Source of the DNA: Elusimicrobiota bacterium
GTDB taxonomy: Bacteria; Elusimicrobiota; UBA8919
Assembly (NCBI GenBank): GCA_028718185.1
Contig: JAQUMH010000001.1
Span: forward strand, 157,186 to 221,185
Length of the DNA: 64,000 nt
Direction: 5' to 3'
Shown: piece after piece, positions 52,007 to 60,529 of the stretch
Numbering within the stretch: position 1 is the stretch's first letter
How the letters are laid out: each line of letters begins with the position of its first letter
Made by a program: the position numbers and the translations under genes
The notes under the pieces: model-generated
The model's database searches: none
What the model saw: the letters and a program-made list of their open reading frames with translations, nothing else
Told to the model about the DNA's origin: nothing

Positions 52007-52927
52007 TTATTTTACATATGTAAGCCAGTTGTATTTATCTTTGGTTTTTCCTTTTAAAACGTCAAAATATGCTTTTTGTAATTTCTTGGTGATTTCACCG
52101 CAAGCACCTTTCCCGATAGTTATATTATCTATCTTTGAAACAGGTGTAATTTCAGCAGCAGTACCTGACAAAAATACTTCATCAGCAATATATAACGATT
52201 CCCTGGGAATAGAATGCTGTTCTATCCTCATATTCATATCTCTTGCAAGTATAAAAATTGTATGTCTGGTAATACCGGCAAGTATTGAAGAACTCGTCGG
52301 CGGAGTATAAATTACTCCATTTTTTACCATAAAAATATTTTCGCCTGATGCTTCAGAAACATATCCATAGACATCTAAAGCAATCGCTTCATCATAGCCG
52401 CCCTGGATTGCTTCCATTTTTATAAGCTGTGAATTTATATAGTTTCCGCCGGCTTTGGCAAGAGACGGAAAAGTATCAGGAGCTGCACGCCGCCACGATG
52501 AAACATGCACAGACGCTCCTTTTTCCATCGCTTCTTTACCAAGATATGCCCCCCACTCCCATGCAGCGATTGCACAGTTAACAGGATTTTTCAACGGATT
52601 TACTCCCATCTCGCCATAACCGCGGAAAACAACGGGACGGACATAACATTCTTTAAATTTATTTATTTTTACTACATCAACAATGGCTTTAAAAAATTCT
52701 TTTTTTGTAAAAGGAATCTCCATCCTGTATATCTTCGCAGAATCATAAAGACGGTCAATGTGAGCGTCAATCCTGAAAAGAGCAGGTCCATTTTCTGTGT
52801 TATAACAACGCAGTGATTCAAAAATGCTTGAACCATAATGAACAACATGTGACAATACATGTATTTTGGCATCTTTCCAATCAACAAATTTTCCATCAAA
52901 CCATATTTTCCCTTCTCCAAAACCCAT
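52007..52927 (-). CDS. ilvE: Branched-chain amino acid aminotransferase
   Basis: IlvE transfers amino groups to branched-chain 2-oxo acids using PLP. The 306-residue fold-type IV enzyme has the N-terminal WFDGKFVDWKDAKIHVLSH, the catalytic-Lys region SLAKAGGNYINSQLIK, YVSEASGENIFMVKNG and LSGTAAEITPV. No other ilv or leu genes are nearby. The start is ATG with CGGAGGA upstream. It leads a run of small envelope and repair genes. Confidence 0.96.
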   Translation of the reverse strand: MGFGEGKIWFDGKFVDWKDAKIHVLSHVVHYGSSIFESLRCYNTENGPALFRIDAHIDRLYDSAKIYRMEIPFTKKEFFKAIVDVVKINKFKECYVRPVVFRGYGEMGVNPLKNPVNCAIAAWEWGAYLGKEAMEKGASVHVSSWRRAAPDTFPSLAKAGGNYINSQLIKMEAIQGGYDEAIALDVYGYVSEASGENIFMVKNGVIYTPPTSSSILAGITRHTIFILARDMNMRIEQHSIPRESLYIADEVFLSGTAAEITPVSKIDNITIGKGACGEITKKLQKAYFDVLKGKTKDKYNWLTYVK

Positions 52928-52953
52928 AAAATCCTCCGAAACCCCGAAACAAA

Positions 52954-52973
52954 CCTGCCTGATGACAGTCAGG
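52954..52973. repeat. CCTGCCTGATGACAGTCAGG palindromic repeat
   Basis: An imperfect palindrome of the CCTGCCTG family upstream of ilvE. The inserted palindrome in the nested repeat at 23334-23375 (CCTGCCTAACGGTAGTCAG) is a close variant. Confidence 0.6.
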
Positions 52974-53033
52974 TACGAGGTGACACTATCAATATTTTCA
53001 ATAGTGTTATTTTATAATAATTTACATGGTTTG

Positions 53034-53540
53034 TCAATGAACTGCGATAATTAGTGATATAACGGATATTCCCACGGCTACGTATGGGAGATATTCTTTT
53101 AGCGATTTCTTTGGTGAGATGGTTGGTTTCCTTCCTGCTGTAATATCTTCTCTGAGACGATAAATATCATCTAAAATAACTTTTAGAGCATCTTCATTTG
53201 CTTTAATTTTATCTTTTATTTTTTCAGATTCTGTCACTTTTGTCGATTTTTCATTTTCTAAATTTAAAATCTGCTGGCGAACTACTGAAATCTCTTCCAT
53301 TTTTGTATTCAGCTGTGCTATTTCCTGCTCAACTTTAATTAACTTTTCATTTAATTCATTTGAAACATTGCTTGATGTCTTAATGGTTTCTTTTATTTCT
53401 GCAATTGAATCTTTTATTTCAGAAACATTTTTTTTCAACTGCATTATGGAAATATCCATATCAGAAATACTTATTTCTTCAGAATAAACATGAAAACAAC
53501 TAAAGATTAAAATAATAAAGCTAAGAATTATTATTTTCAT
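53034..53540 (-). CDS. Exported coiled-coil protein with C-terminal membrane anchor
   Basis: The 168-residue protein has a signal peptide (KIIILSFIILIFSCFHVYS), a long coiled coil (about 25-125: DMDISIMQLKKNVSEIKDS, KVEQEIAQLNTKMEEISV) and a C-terminal hydrophobic helix (about 150-167; YVAVGISVISLIIAV). No enzymatic motif is seen. I start it at ATG 53540, the first residue of the signal peptide. It stands alone, with a 355-nt gene-free region upstream. Confidence 0.65.
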   Translation of the reverse strand: MKIIILSFIILIFSCFHVYSEEISISDMDISIMQLKKNVSEIKDSIAEIKETIKTSSNVSNELNEKLIKVEQEIAQLNTKMEEISVVRQQILNLENEKSTKVTESEKIKDKIKANEDALKVILDDIYRLREDITAGRKPTISPKKSLKEYLPYVAVGISVISLIIAVH

Positions 53541-53685
53541 TTTTTGAAACCGTTGAAAAATCATAAATGGTCTTGCTTATACAGATAACAGCACCACTGT
53601 CATTGCGGGCATAATACTCAAAAAATGTTGTTAAAAAACCTAAAAAATGACGATTTATAGACGAGCTTACAAGTAATATTAACTT

Positions 53686-53711
53686 CGTTTATTGAAACGG
53701 TTCAATAAACG
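53686..53711. repeat. Perfect 11-bp inverted repeat (arms CGTTTATTGAA)
   Basis: Two perfect 11-nt arms are separated by ACGG. A smaller hairpin (TAGAG/CTCTA) lies at about 53766-53782. It sits in the gene-free region 53541-53895 and could be an operator or part of an old element. Without a T-run it is a poor terminator. Apart from this and the CATTGCGAG repeat I see nothing in the gap. Confidence 0.6.
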
Positions 53712-53810
53712 AACAAATTTCATAAGTGTTAAAAATATAAGTCTCGTCGATAGTTTTCGATTTTCTAGAGTTTTAAGCTCTAAAAAACAACACAAAAAGA
53801 CTATTATGCC

Positions 53811-53883
53811 CATTGCGAGAGCCAATTTATTGGCTCGTGGCAATCTCACGAGATTGCTTCGTCATTTCATTCCTCGCAATGAC
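53811..53883. repeat. CATTGCGAG-type palindromic element (copy 2)
   Basis: Ends CATTGCGAGAG and CTCGCAATGAC, with internal GGCAATCTC and GAGATTGCTTC; it folds as a long hairpin. Same family as 18995-19070. Confidence 0.7.
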
Positions 53884-53895
53884 ATTCCTGTGTAA

Positions 53896-54792
53896 TCACA
53901 GATTTTTTGGTTTTTCAATCTCATTTTTTAAAACCTTTAATGCCGACTTAAAATCTTCCGGCAAAGGTGCCGAAAATTCGACTTTTTCCTTACTTTTCGG
54001 ATGCGTAATTCTTATACTTGAAGCATGCAATAATTGCCTGGTTGCTAATCCTGATAGTTTACCATACTCAGCATCGTTTAGAACAGGATGCCCAATATAA
54101 GCAAGATGTACTCTTATTTGATGTGTTCTGCCTGTATAAGGTTTTACTTCAAGATAAGTTTTAAATTTAAACCGTTCTATTACTTTAAAAAATGTCTTTG
54201 ACATTTTTTTTGAGTTAGGTCCTACAACAATTTTTTTTCTATCATCGCCCGACCTTCCCAGAGGAGCTTCAATAGTGCCTTCTGACTCTTTAATAATACC
54301 ATCAACAATTGTGAGATACTTCTTCTCAACAAGCCGTCTTTGAAACTGGTTTGATAGAAATTCTTTTGATTTTTCGTTTTTAGCAACAACTATAATTCCC
54401 GAAGTATCTTTGTCAAGCCGGTGGACAAGAAACGGGAATAACTTTTGATGCCAATAAAACAGAAGTCCATTTACAAGTGTATCCATCTGGTGGTGTCCCG
54501 CTGGATGAACTACAAGATTAGGTTGTTTGTTAATTACTATTATATCATCGTCTTCATAAATAATTTCCAGCGGAATTTCAAACGGCAATATCTTTTGCTC
54601 TTTTTCGGCAAATTCTATTGTTACTGTATCTCCTGTGCGTATTCTATGGCCGGATTGCGAATGTAATCCGTTAATTTTTACAAATCCATTTTTTATAAGC
54701 CTCTGGAAGTATCCCCTCGAATAATCGGGATATTTTTCTTTCAGAAAATTATCTAAACGGATTCTTTCTTTGTCTGATATAATATTTTCCAT
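53896..54792 (-). CDS. rluD: RluA/RluD-family pseudouridine synthase
   Basis: The enzyme converts uridines of 23S rRNA (RluD sites, inferred) to pseudouridine. From ATG 54792 it has 298 residues. An S4 RNA-binding domain (about 8-70; RIRLDNFLKEKYPDYSRGYFQRLI) is followed by the synthase domain with the catalytic Asp in HRLDKDTSGI and the RTHQIRVHLAYIGHPV motif. The in-frame region upstream to 54873 is not part of the family and is left out. RluA-type members can have other targets, so the rluD symbol is tentative. Confidence 0.9.
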   Translation of the reverse strand: MENIISDKERIRLDNFLKEKYPDYSRGYFQRLIKNGFVKINGLHSQSGHRIRTGDTVTIEFAEKEQKILPFEIPLEIIYEDDDIIVINKQPNLVVHPAGHHQMDTLVNGLLFYWHQKLFPFLVHRLDKDTSGIIVVAKNEKSKEFLSNQFQRRLVEKKYLTIVDGIIKESEGTIEAPLGRSGDDRKKIVVGPNSKKMSKTFFKVIERFKFKTYLEVKPYTGRTHQIRVHLAYIGHPVLNDAEYGKLSGLATRQLLHASSIRITHPKSKEKVEFSAPLPEDFKSALKVLKNEIEKPKNL

Positions 54793-54866
54793 AAAAATCG
54801 CTCGCAAGCAAATTTTCTTGAGTCGCTCGGCACCAACTCGCTCTGAGATTTGCTCTCGAAAGCATA

Positions 54867-55035
54867 GTCGCAAATCTAGGCTCTTTGAAAATTTCTTGCT
54901 TCACTCTCACTAATTAGGTTGTAAACAAATTTCTTCGACCTGCCTGCCGGCAGGCAGGGACGCTCTCTTGTGGTCGCTTTAACATTTGCTCCTGTGTGGT
55001 ATAGGTCGCAAATTCAGGCTCTTCGGAAATTTCTC
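54867..55035. repeat. Degenerate direct repeat and CCTGCCTGCC palindrome in a gene-free region
   Basis: 54867-54897 (GTCGCAAATCTAGGCTC...) and 55005-55035 (GTCGCAAATTCAGGCTC...) are about 30-nt near-repeats. Between them lies the perfect palindrome CCTGCCTGCCGGCAGGCAGG (54939-54958). The whole 54793-55174 gap shows no gene I can support. Confidence 0.5.
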
Positions 55036-55122
55036 CCTCGCTTCGCAATAAAAAAAAGATAAATTTTCCGAATACACGCTCAAAAAAGCATAGTCGTATA
55101 AAGTTTTAGCTTAAATCCATAC

Positions 55123-55185
55123 AACCCAATAACTCTATAACCCTATAACCCTACAACCCTATAACTCTATAACCCTATAACCCGA
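55123..55185. repeat. ACCCTATAA-iterated tract
   Basis: About seven tandem copies of a 9-nt ACCCTATAA/ACTCTATAA unit lie just after the lgt stop. The complementary unit occurs upstream of lgt at 55938-55981, and the same units form the inverted pair at 23716-23822. Confidence 0.65.
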
Positions 55186-55936
55186 TTGCTTTTCTTGATA
55201 GTTTATAGTAAAAAATTATACTTATAGTTAAAATTAAAATTGCGATAATCTGTGTCGGGGTAATTCCTAATATAATATTTCCCCGGAAGTCACCCCTTAA
55301 AAACTCTATAAAAAACCTTCCCATAGAAAAAAGAATTAAATATGTAAAAGATATCTGCCCGTCAAACTTTTTTCTTTTCCACAAAATTGTCAAGATTATA
55401 AAAAGAACAAAAAGCAATCCTGATGAGAAAAGCTGTGCGGGTACTAATTTTATGCCGGATGGTGCAAGGCAATTTTCCGGAAAAACAACCCCTATAAAAG
55501 AATCCGTAGGTTTCCCGTAGCAGCATCCCGCGAAAAAACAACCAATGCGACCGAAAGCATGTCCGATTGCTAACGCAGGTGCAAAAACATCTCCTGTTTT
55601 CCAGATGTATATTTTATTTTTTAACGAGATAATTATAACAGTAATTGTCCCACCTAAAAAACCACCCCAGAAAACAAGCCCGCCCTGCCATATTTTTAAA
55701 ATATCCAGCGGATTAGCTTTAAATTCATCAAAAGAAATCAGAACATAAAAAAGTCGGGCACCTAAAAGTGAAAAAATAAAAACTAAAAAAGTAAGTTTTT
55801 CTATCAGCTCAGGTGAGAAAGATGATTTTTTTCCGTAAAACAAAAGTGTTTTGAACCCGACAAAAAATCCGATTGCAACAAAAACACCATAAGTGTGTAT
55901 TTCAATAAAACCAATTTTTAATAAAGTTGGAAACAT
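55175..55936 (-). CDS. lgt: Prolipoprotein diacylglyceryl transferase
   Basis: Lgt attaches diacylglycerol to the lipobox Cys of prolipoproteins in the inner membrane. The 253-residue protein has about seven transmembrane helices with IEIHTYGVFVAIGF, GLVFWGGFLGG, the signature HAFGRIGCFFAGCCYG and GRFFIEFLRGD. It lies directly upstream of its tract and next to lspA, so the first two lipoprotein maturation steps are clustered. Confidence 0.96.
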   Translation of the reverse strand: MFPTLLKIGFIEIHTYGVFVAIGFFVGFKTLLFYGKKSSFSPELIEKLTFLVFIFSLLGARLFYVLISFDEFKANPLDILKIWQGGLVFWGGFLGGTITVIIISLKNKIYIWKTGDVFAPALAIGHAFGRIGCFFAGCCYGKPTDSFIGVVFPENCLAPSGIKLVPAQLFSSGLLFVLFIILTILWKRKKFDGQISFTYLILFSMGRFFIEFLRGDFRGNIILGITPTQIIAILILTISIIFYYKLSRKAIGL

Positions 55937-55937
55937 A

Positions 55938-55981
55938 AAAAAGAGTTATAGGGTTATAGGGTTCATAGAGTTATAGTGTTA
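55938..55981. repeat. GTTATAGGG-iterated tract
   Basis: GAGTTATAGGGTTATAGGGTTCATAGAGTT-type near-repeats (shown in parts) lie between lgt and lspA, complementary to 55123-55185. The two arms flank lgt. Confidence 0.6.
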
Positions 55982-55992
55982 TGTACTGCAAA

Positions 55993-56448
55993 TTAAGAGC
56001 TTTTTTTGGCAAATAGTGAATGGATAATTAAAATTGCTATTCCGATGCTAATTGAAGAATCGGCGACATTAAAAACAGGCCAAATACGAAAATCAAGGAA
56101 ATCAACAATGGAACCACGGAATAAACGGTCTGTAAGGTTACCAAATGCACCACCCAAAATGACTGAGAACGCCATTAATCCGGTCTTAGGAATTCCCTTT
56201 TGTTTATAGATTGAAATTGTAATTATGATTATGGCGACAATTGCGAAAATAAGGAGTATATTCCCGTAATTTTGCAGTAAGCCAAAAGCAGTCCCTGTAT
56301 TTGTAATATAGGTTATATGAAAAATATTATTAATGACTGGTAGCGATTCACCTAAATAGAAGTTCCTGACAATAAAATATTTAGTAAGTTGATCTACCAG
56401 CAAAATCGCTATAATAATTATTATAGATTTTTTATACATTTTGTACAT
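55993..56448 (-). CDS. lspA: Lipoprotein signal peptidase
   Basis: LspA removes the signal peptide of diacylglyceryl-modified lipoproteins. The 151-residue protein has four transmembrane helices and the catalytic Asp motifs FGNLTDRLFRG and VFNVADSSISIG, with DQLTKYFIV near the start. It overlaps the 3' end of ileS by 28 nt, the common ileS-lspA order. An internal ATG three codons in is an alternative start. Confidence 0.95.
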   Translation of the reverse strand: MYKMYKKSIIIIIAILLVDQLTKYFIVRNFYLGESLPVINNIFHITYITNTGTAFGLLQNYGNILLIFAIVAIIIITISIYKQKGIPKTGLMAFSVILGGAFGNLTDRLFRGSIVDFLDFRIWPVFNVADSSISIGIAILIIHSLFAKKSS

Positions 56449-59222
56449 ATTTCCTGATGGGTTGAATCGGAACCGACTGTCTCAGACCACATCCAGCATC
56501 GGACACATTTTTTACCGTCAGCGTGTAATACTTTTATTTCTATGTTTTCGGTTTCATCTTTTGTGCCGCCGACAGGTTCATCTGATACTTCTAATTGAGA
56601 AACAAGAAATGTATGTAAAAGATTTTGCCGGTTCTCTTTCAAGAATTTTTTATTTTCTGCGTTTTCCGAATATAATATAACCTTTGCTCCCAATGAATTG
56701 CCTATTATCTCTTGTTGTCGTAAAGGTTCCAAAAGCTTTAAAACTAAATTCCTGATTCTAATAATTTTTTCAAACTTTTTCTCAATATCCTCATTTATAA
56801 ACTTTTTATCAGCACTTGCCATATCCAACAAAAAAACACTTTCCATGTCGTTGGAACTTTGGACATCGGACATCGGACTCCGGACTAATACGTACTCTTT
56901 ATATACCTCCTCAGCCGTAAAAGGAATGATGGGTGCTAAAATCGGAGTTAACTTTAAAAATATTTGTTCAATTACTGTTTGTGCAGAAAGTCGTTCTTTT
57001 GACTTTCTATTAAACGTATAAAGCCGGTCTTTTAAGATATCAAAATAAAACGAGGAAAGTTCTACAACACAGAAATTATATATTAACCGGAAAACTTTAT
57101 GGAACTCATAATTATTATAACCATCTCTTACTTCAGCAATAAGCCGTTGAAGCTTTGAAAGCATCCATTTATCAATTTCCAAAAGTTCATTATATTCAAT
57201 CCTATCAGTCGAGGTAAAATCACTGATGTTTCCAAGTATAAACCTTAAAGTATTCCTGATTTTCCGGTATGCATCTACCAAATGAGTCAAGATTTCATCC
57301 GATAATCTAATATCTTCCTGGTAATTTTCGGCAGCTACCCATAAACGCAGTATCTCTGCTCCATTTTTTTTCATTATATCCTGGGGAACAATTACATTAC
57401 CAAGTGATTTAGACATCTTCTTACCTTCTCCATCAACAACAAAACCGTGAGTAAGGACTGTTTTATACGGTGCAACTTTTTCAAGTGCAACAGAAGGAAT
57501 TAACGAGGTCTGGAACCACCCGCGATGCTGGTCACTTCCCTCCAGATATAAATCGGCAGGAAAACAAAGCGATTCATTTTTTTTCAAAACAGCGAAAGAA
57601 GAAACCCCTGAATCAAACCACACATCCAGAATATCATCAGATTTTTTAAAGTTATTAGCGTTGCATTTTTTACATTTAACATTTTTACCTAAAATTTCGC
57701 TAACCGGCATTTCAAGATACTTATTTGAACCATCTTTAGCTATTATTCCCTCTATTTTACTCAAAACGCTTTCTTCTAAAATCGGCTCATCACATTCGGC
57801 GCAATAAATAACCGGTAACGGCGTCCCCCAATATCTCTGTCTCGTCAGGCACCAGTCGGGACGAACTTCAACCATGCCATTTATCCGGTTTTCCCCATAT
57901 GAAGGAACCCACTTGACTTTTTTTATAGCATCTAATAACTGCTGTCGAAGATTTTTATTTTCAACTGATAAAAACCACTGTTTTGTAGCACGGAAAATTA
58001 CGGGTCTTTTACATCTCCAACAGTGCGGGTAAGAATGTGAAATATCCTGCCTGGCAAGTAAAAGATTTTTTTCTTCCAGGTATTTTATTATTTTTTCGTT
58101 GGCAGCAAAAACATTTTCCCCCTCGAACTCTTTTACATCACTCGTAAACTTACCCTTATCGTTAACAGGCGATATCACCGGCAAATTGTATTTAAGCCCT
58201 ACAATATAATCTTCTTCACCGTGTCCGGGAGCAATATGTACGACACCTGTACCTTCTTCTGTAGATACAAAATCGGCGAGTATTCCGACAGATTCTGTAC
58301 CCATAATGGGATTTTTACATTTTATACCTTCAAATTCTGAACCTTTATGTTTTGATAAAATCTTATAATCTGATATTTTTAAAATATTTTTAAGGTTTTC
58401 TAACCTTGCTTCTGCAAGAATATATCTATTACCGTCAGAAACCTCTATAATAACATAATCAATATTAGGCTGGAAGGCAACCGCCACATTTGCAGGAAGT
58501 GTCCATGGGGTTGTTGTCCAGATAAGAACATTTAAAGATTGAAGAATTGAAAGATTGAAAGATTGGGGAAGGCTGATAACAGGGAATTTTACAAAAACTG
58601 ATGGGGAGGTGTGGTCGGCGTATTCTACTTCGGCATCTGCTAGTGCTGTTTCGCAAGAAGCACACCAATAAACCGGTCTTAATTTTCTGTAAATATAACC
58701 GTCTTTTAAAAGTTTTATAAAAACTGAAATAATTGTTCCTTCATATTCGTTCTTTAATGTCAGATAGGGATTTTCCCAGTCACCGAAACAACCCAGCCGG
58801 ATAAATTCATCCCGCTGAATACCTACAAACTTCATTGCATAATCTGCTGCTTTTTTCCTAAACTCTATTTTATCGATAGTTGATTTATTCTTTCCTAAAT
58901 CTTTCATCAGTTGATACTCGATTGGAAGACCGTGGCAGTCCCAGCCGGGAACATACGGCGAATCAAAGCCTGACATCAATTTGTATTTTATTATTATATC
59001 TTTCAGTATCTTATTGAGTGCAGTACCGAGATGAATATGACCGTTTGCATATGGCGGTCCATCATGCAAAATAAATTTCTCTTTACCTTTATTTTTCTCA
59101 ACAAGTTTTTTGTAAATATCTATTTTCTTCCAAAAGTCTAAAAATTGCGGTTCTTTCTGTGCAAGATTCGCTTTCATAGAAAAATTAGTTTTTGGAAGAT
59201 TTACCGTTTTACCGTAATCCAT
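56421..59222 (-). CDS. ileS: Isoleucyl-tRNA synthetase with two repeat-derived in-frame insertions
   Basis: IleS charges tRNA-Ile. The 933-residue class I enzyme has HIGH-type motif GHIHLGTALNK, the editing domain (WTTTPWTLPANVAV, GTGVVHIAPGHGEEDY), the KMSKS loop (KMSKSLGNVI) and a C-terminal zinc finger (CVRCWMWSE...CTKC). Two short insertions look repeat-derived: residues about 217-231 (LPQSFNLSILQS; tract 58531-58572) and about 780-790 (SPMSDVQSSND; tract 56852-56884). Both lie in probable surface loops, and the frame is kept. No T-box leader is seen upstream. Confidence 0.96.
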   Translation of the reverse strand: MDYGKTVNLPKTNFSMKANLAQKEPQFLDFWKKIDIYKKLVEKNKGKEKFILHDGPPYANGHIHLGTALNKILKDIIIKYKLMSGFDSPYVPGWDCHGLPIEYQLMKDLGKNKSTIDKIEFRKKAADYAMKFVGIQRDEFIRLGCFGDWENPYLTLKNEYEGTIISVFIKLLKDGYIYRKLRPVYWCASCETALADAEVEYADHTSPSVFVKFPVISLPQSFNLSILQSLNVLIWTTTPWTLPANVAVAFQPNIDYVIIEVSDGNRYILAEARLENLKNILKISDYKILSKHKGSEFEGIKCKNPIMGTESVGILADFVSTEEGTGVVHIAPGHGEEDYIVGLKYNLPVISPVNDKGKFTSDVKEFEGENVFAANEKIIKYLEEKNLLLARQDISHSYPHCWRCKRPVIFRATKQWFLSVENKNLRQQLLDAIKKVKWVPSYGENRINGMVEVRPDWCLTRQRYWGTPLPVIYCAECDEPILEESVLSKIEGIIAKDGSNKYLEMPVSEILGKNVKCKKCNANNFKKSDDILDVWFDSGVSSFAVLKKNESLCFPADLYLEGSDQHRGWFQTSLIPSVALEKVAPYKTVLTHGFVVDGEGKKMSKSLGNVIVPQDIMKKNGAEILRLWVAAENYQEDIRLSDEILTHLVDAYRKIRNTLRFILGNISDFTSTDRIEYNELLEIDKWMLSKLQRLIAEVRDGYNNYEFHKVFRLIYNFCVVELSSFYFDILKDRLYTFNRKSKERLSAQTVIEQIFLKLTPILAPIIPFTAEEVYKEYVLVRSPMSDVQSSNDMESVFLLDMASADKKFINEDIEKKFEKIIRIRNLVLKLLEPLRQQEIIGNSLGAKVILYSENAENKKFLKENRQNLLHTFLVSQLEVSDEPVGGTKDETENIEIKVLHADGKKCVRCWMWSETVGSDSTHQEICTKCIKNL
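56852..56884. repeat. Iterated GGACATCGGAC tract inside ileS
   Basis: GGACATCGGACATCGGAC-type near-repeats lie in frame in ileS and encode the extra residues SPMSDVQSS. Confidence 0.6.
58531..58572. repeat. Iterated GAAAGATTGAAAGATT tract inside ileS
   Basis: Near-repeats of GAAAGATT/GAAGAATT lie in frame in the editing-domain region of ileS, just before the WTTTPWTLPAN motif. Confidence 0.65.
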
Positions 59223-59319
59223 AAAATTTAATACTCCACTATTTTAAACATACGTTATTCTGTAATTCCGTACTTACAGGATTGTCATAACCTCATTTTA
59301 TGCTTTTTTACCGAATATT

Positions 59320-59460
59320 GTAGTTGCAAAGCTTGCTTTGCATTCCCGAATATTACCATAATATAGCCGAGCAAGCTCGGCGAATGACACAATCTTTTGA
59401 CATAGAATCTATTCTTTTATTTTAATAGATTCCCACTTCCGTGGGAATGACATAAGGGAA
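59320..59460. repeat. REP-like hairpins and a TTCCCAC/GTGGGAA hairpin
   Basis: 59320-59341 (+): GTAGTT head, GCAAAGC/GCTTTGC arms. 59366-59381: GCCGAGC/GCTCGGC stem, but its GTAG head is lost. 59428-59451: AATAGATTCCCAC and GTGGGAATGAC form another hairpin type. They fill the 59223-59488 gap; no gene is seen. Confidence 0.6.
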
Positions 59461-59488
59461 TCCTACTAAGCCACAGTTAATTGCAAAT

Positions 59489-60529
59489 TTAAATCCCTAA
59501 TACATTTTTTATATTTTTATGCGAAGGTTTCTTTATTACACCCTTTTCAGTTATAATTGCTGTTATTAATTCATGTGGAGTAACATCAAAAGCAGGATGT
59601 AATGCTTTCATACCAACCGGAGTAATCCGTTTTTTATTTACAAAAATGACTTCATCTGAATTTCTTTGCTCTATTTTAATTTTCTTACCATTGCTTATGT
59701 TCATATCGAAAGTTGATACAGGTGCTGCGACATAAAACGGAATTTTATTATACTTACACAAAACTGCCAATGAATAAGTCCCTATTTTATTGGCAGTGTC
59801 ACCATTAGATGCAATCCTGTCAGCGCCGACAATAACCGCATCAATGACACCTGTCGACATAAAATGTCCAGCCATATTGTCCGTAATCAGTACAGCGGAT
59901 ATTTTTTCCTGTAATAACTCCCATGCGGTAAGCCGTGCTCCCTGTAAATACGGTCTTGTTTCATCAACATAAACCATTTTCACTTTCCCTTGCTGATATG
60001 CGCTTCTTATAACCCCTAATGCAGTCCCCCAACCGGCAGTTGCAAGAGCACCGGCATTACAATGAGTTAGAATTGTTGAATTCCTCTTTAACAATTTTGC
60101 ACCGTTACTACCGATTTTTTTATTAATTAAAATATCTTCTTCATAAATCTTTTTTGCTTCTTGTCCGATTCTAACCTTCAAATCATTGGTATTTGAACCT
60201 TTATAACTATTTACAATTTTATTTATTCTCTCTACCGCCCAAAAAAGATTAACGGCTGTAGGTCTTGATGAGACAAGATATTTGCCGATATTAGTTATAC
60301 ACTTTTTCATCTCCAAAATATTTTTGTAATTCTTTTCACAACAAGCGATATACATTCCATACCCGGCAGTAACACCGATTGCAGGCGCACCTCTTACAGC
60401 CATATCTTTAATACATTTATACACGTCTTCATGGTTTCTACAACTAATATAAAATACTTTGGACGGCAATAACCGCTGGTCAAGTACCTTCAATATATTA
60501 TTTTCAAGATAAAGTGTTTTAACCATCAT
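59489..60529 (-). CDS. mtnA: Methylthioribose-1-phosphate isomerase
   Basis: MtnA isomerises methylthioribose-1-phosphate in methionine salvage. The 346-residue protein has RGAPAIGVTAGYG, the catalytic-Cys region HCNAGALATAGWGTALG, and the catalytic-Asp motif VGADRIASNGDTANKIGTY. No other salvage genes are nearby, and related sugar-phosphate isomerases share these motifs, so a ribose-1,5-bisphosphate isomerase role cannot be excluded. It overlaps proC by 4 nt. Confidence 0.93.
   Translation of the reverse strand: MMVKTLYLENNILKVLDQRLLPSKVFYISCRNHEDVYKCIKDMAVRGAPAIGVTAGYGMYIACCEKNYKNILEMKKCITNIGKYLVSSRPTAVNLFWAVERINKIVNSYKGSNTNDLKVRIGQEAKKIYEEDILINKKIGSNGAKLLKRNSTILTHCNAGALATAGWGTALGVIRSAYQQGKVKMVYVDETRPYLQGARLTAWELLQEKISAVLITDNMAGHFMSTGVIDAVIVGADRIASNGDTANKIGTYSLAVLCKYNKIPFYVAAPVSTFDMNISNGKKIKIEQRNSDEVIFVNKKRITPVGMKALHPAFDVTPHELITAIITEKGVIKKPSHKNIKNVLGI

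Noticed and set aside
54793-54873. N-terminal extension of the RluD-like protein
   Set aside because: The extension is Arg/Cys-rich, not part of the family, and lies in a degenerate repeat region; the ATG at 54792 starts the S4 domain.
59223-59488. Possible T-box leader upstream of ileS
   Set aside because: No specifier hairpin or conserved T-box bulge is seen; the region holds REP-like hairpins.
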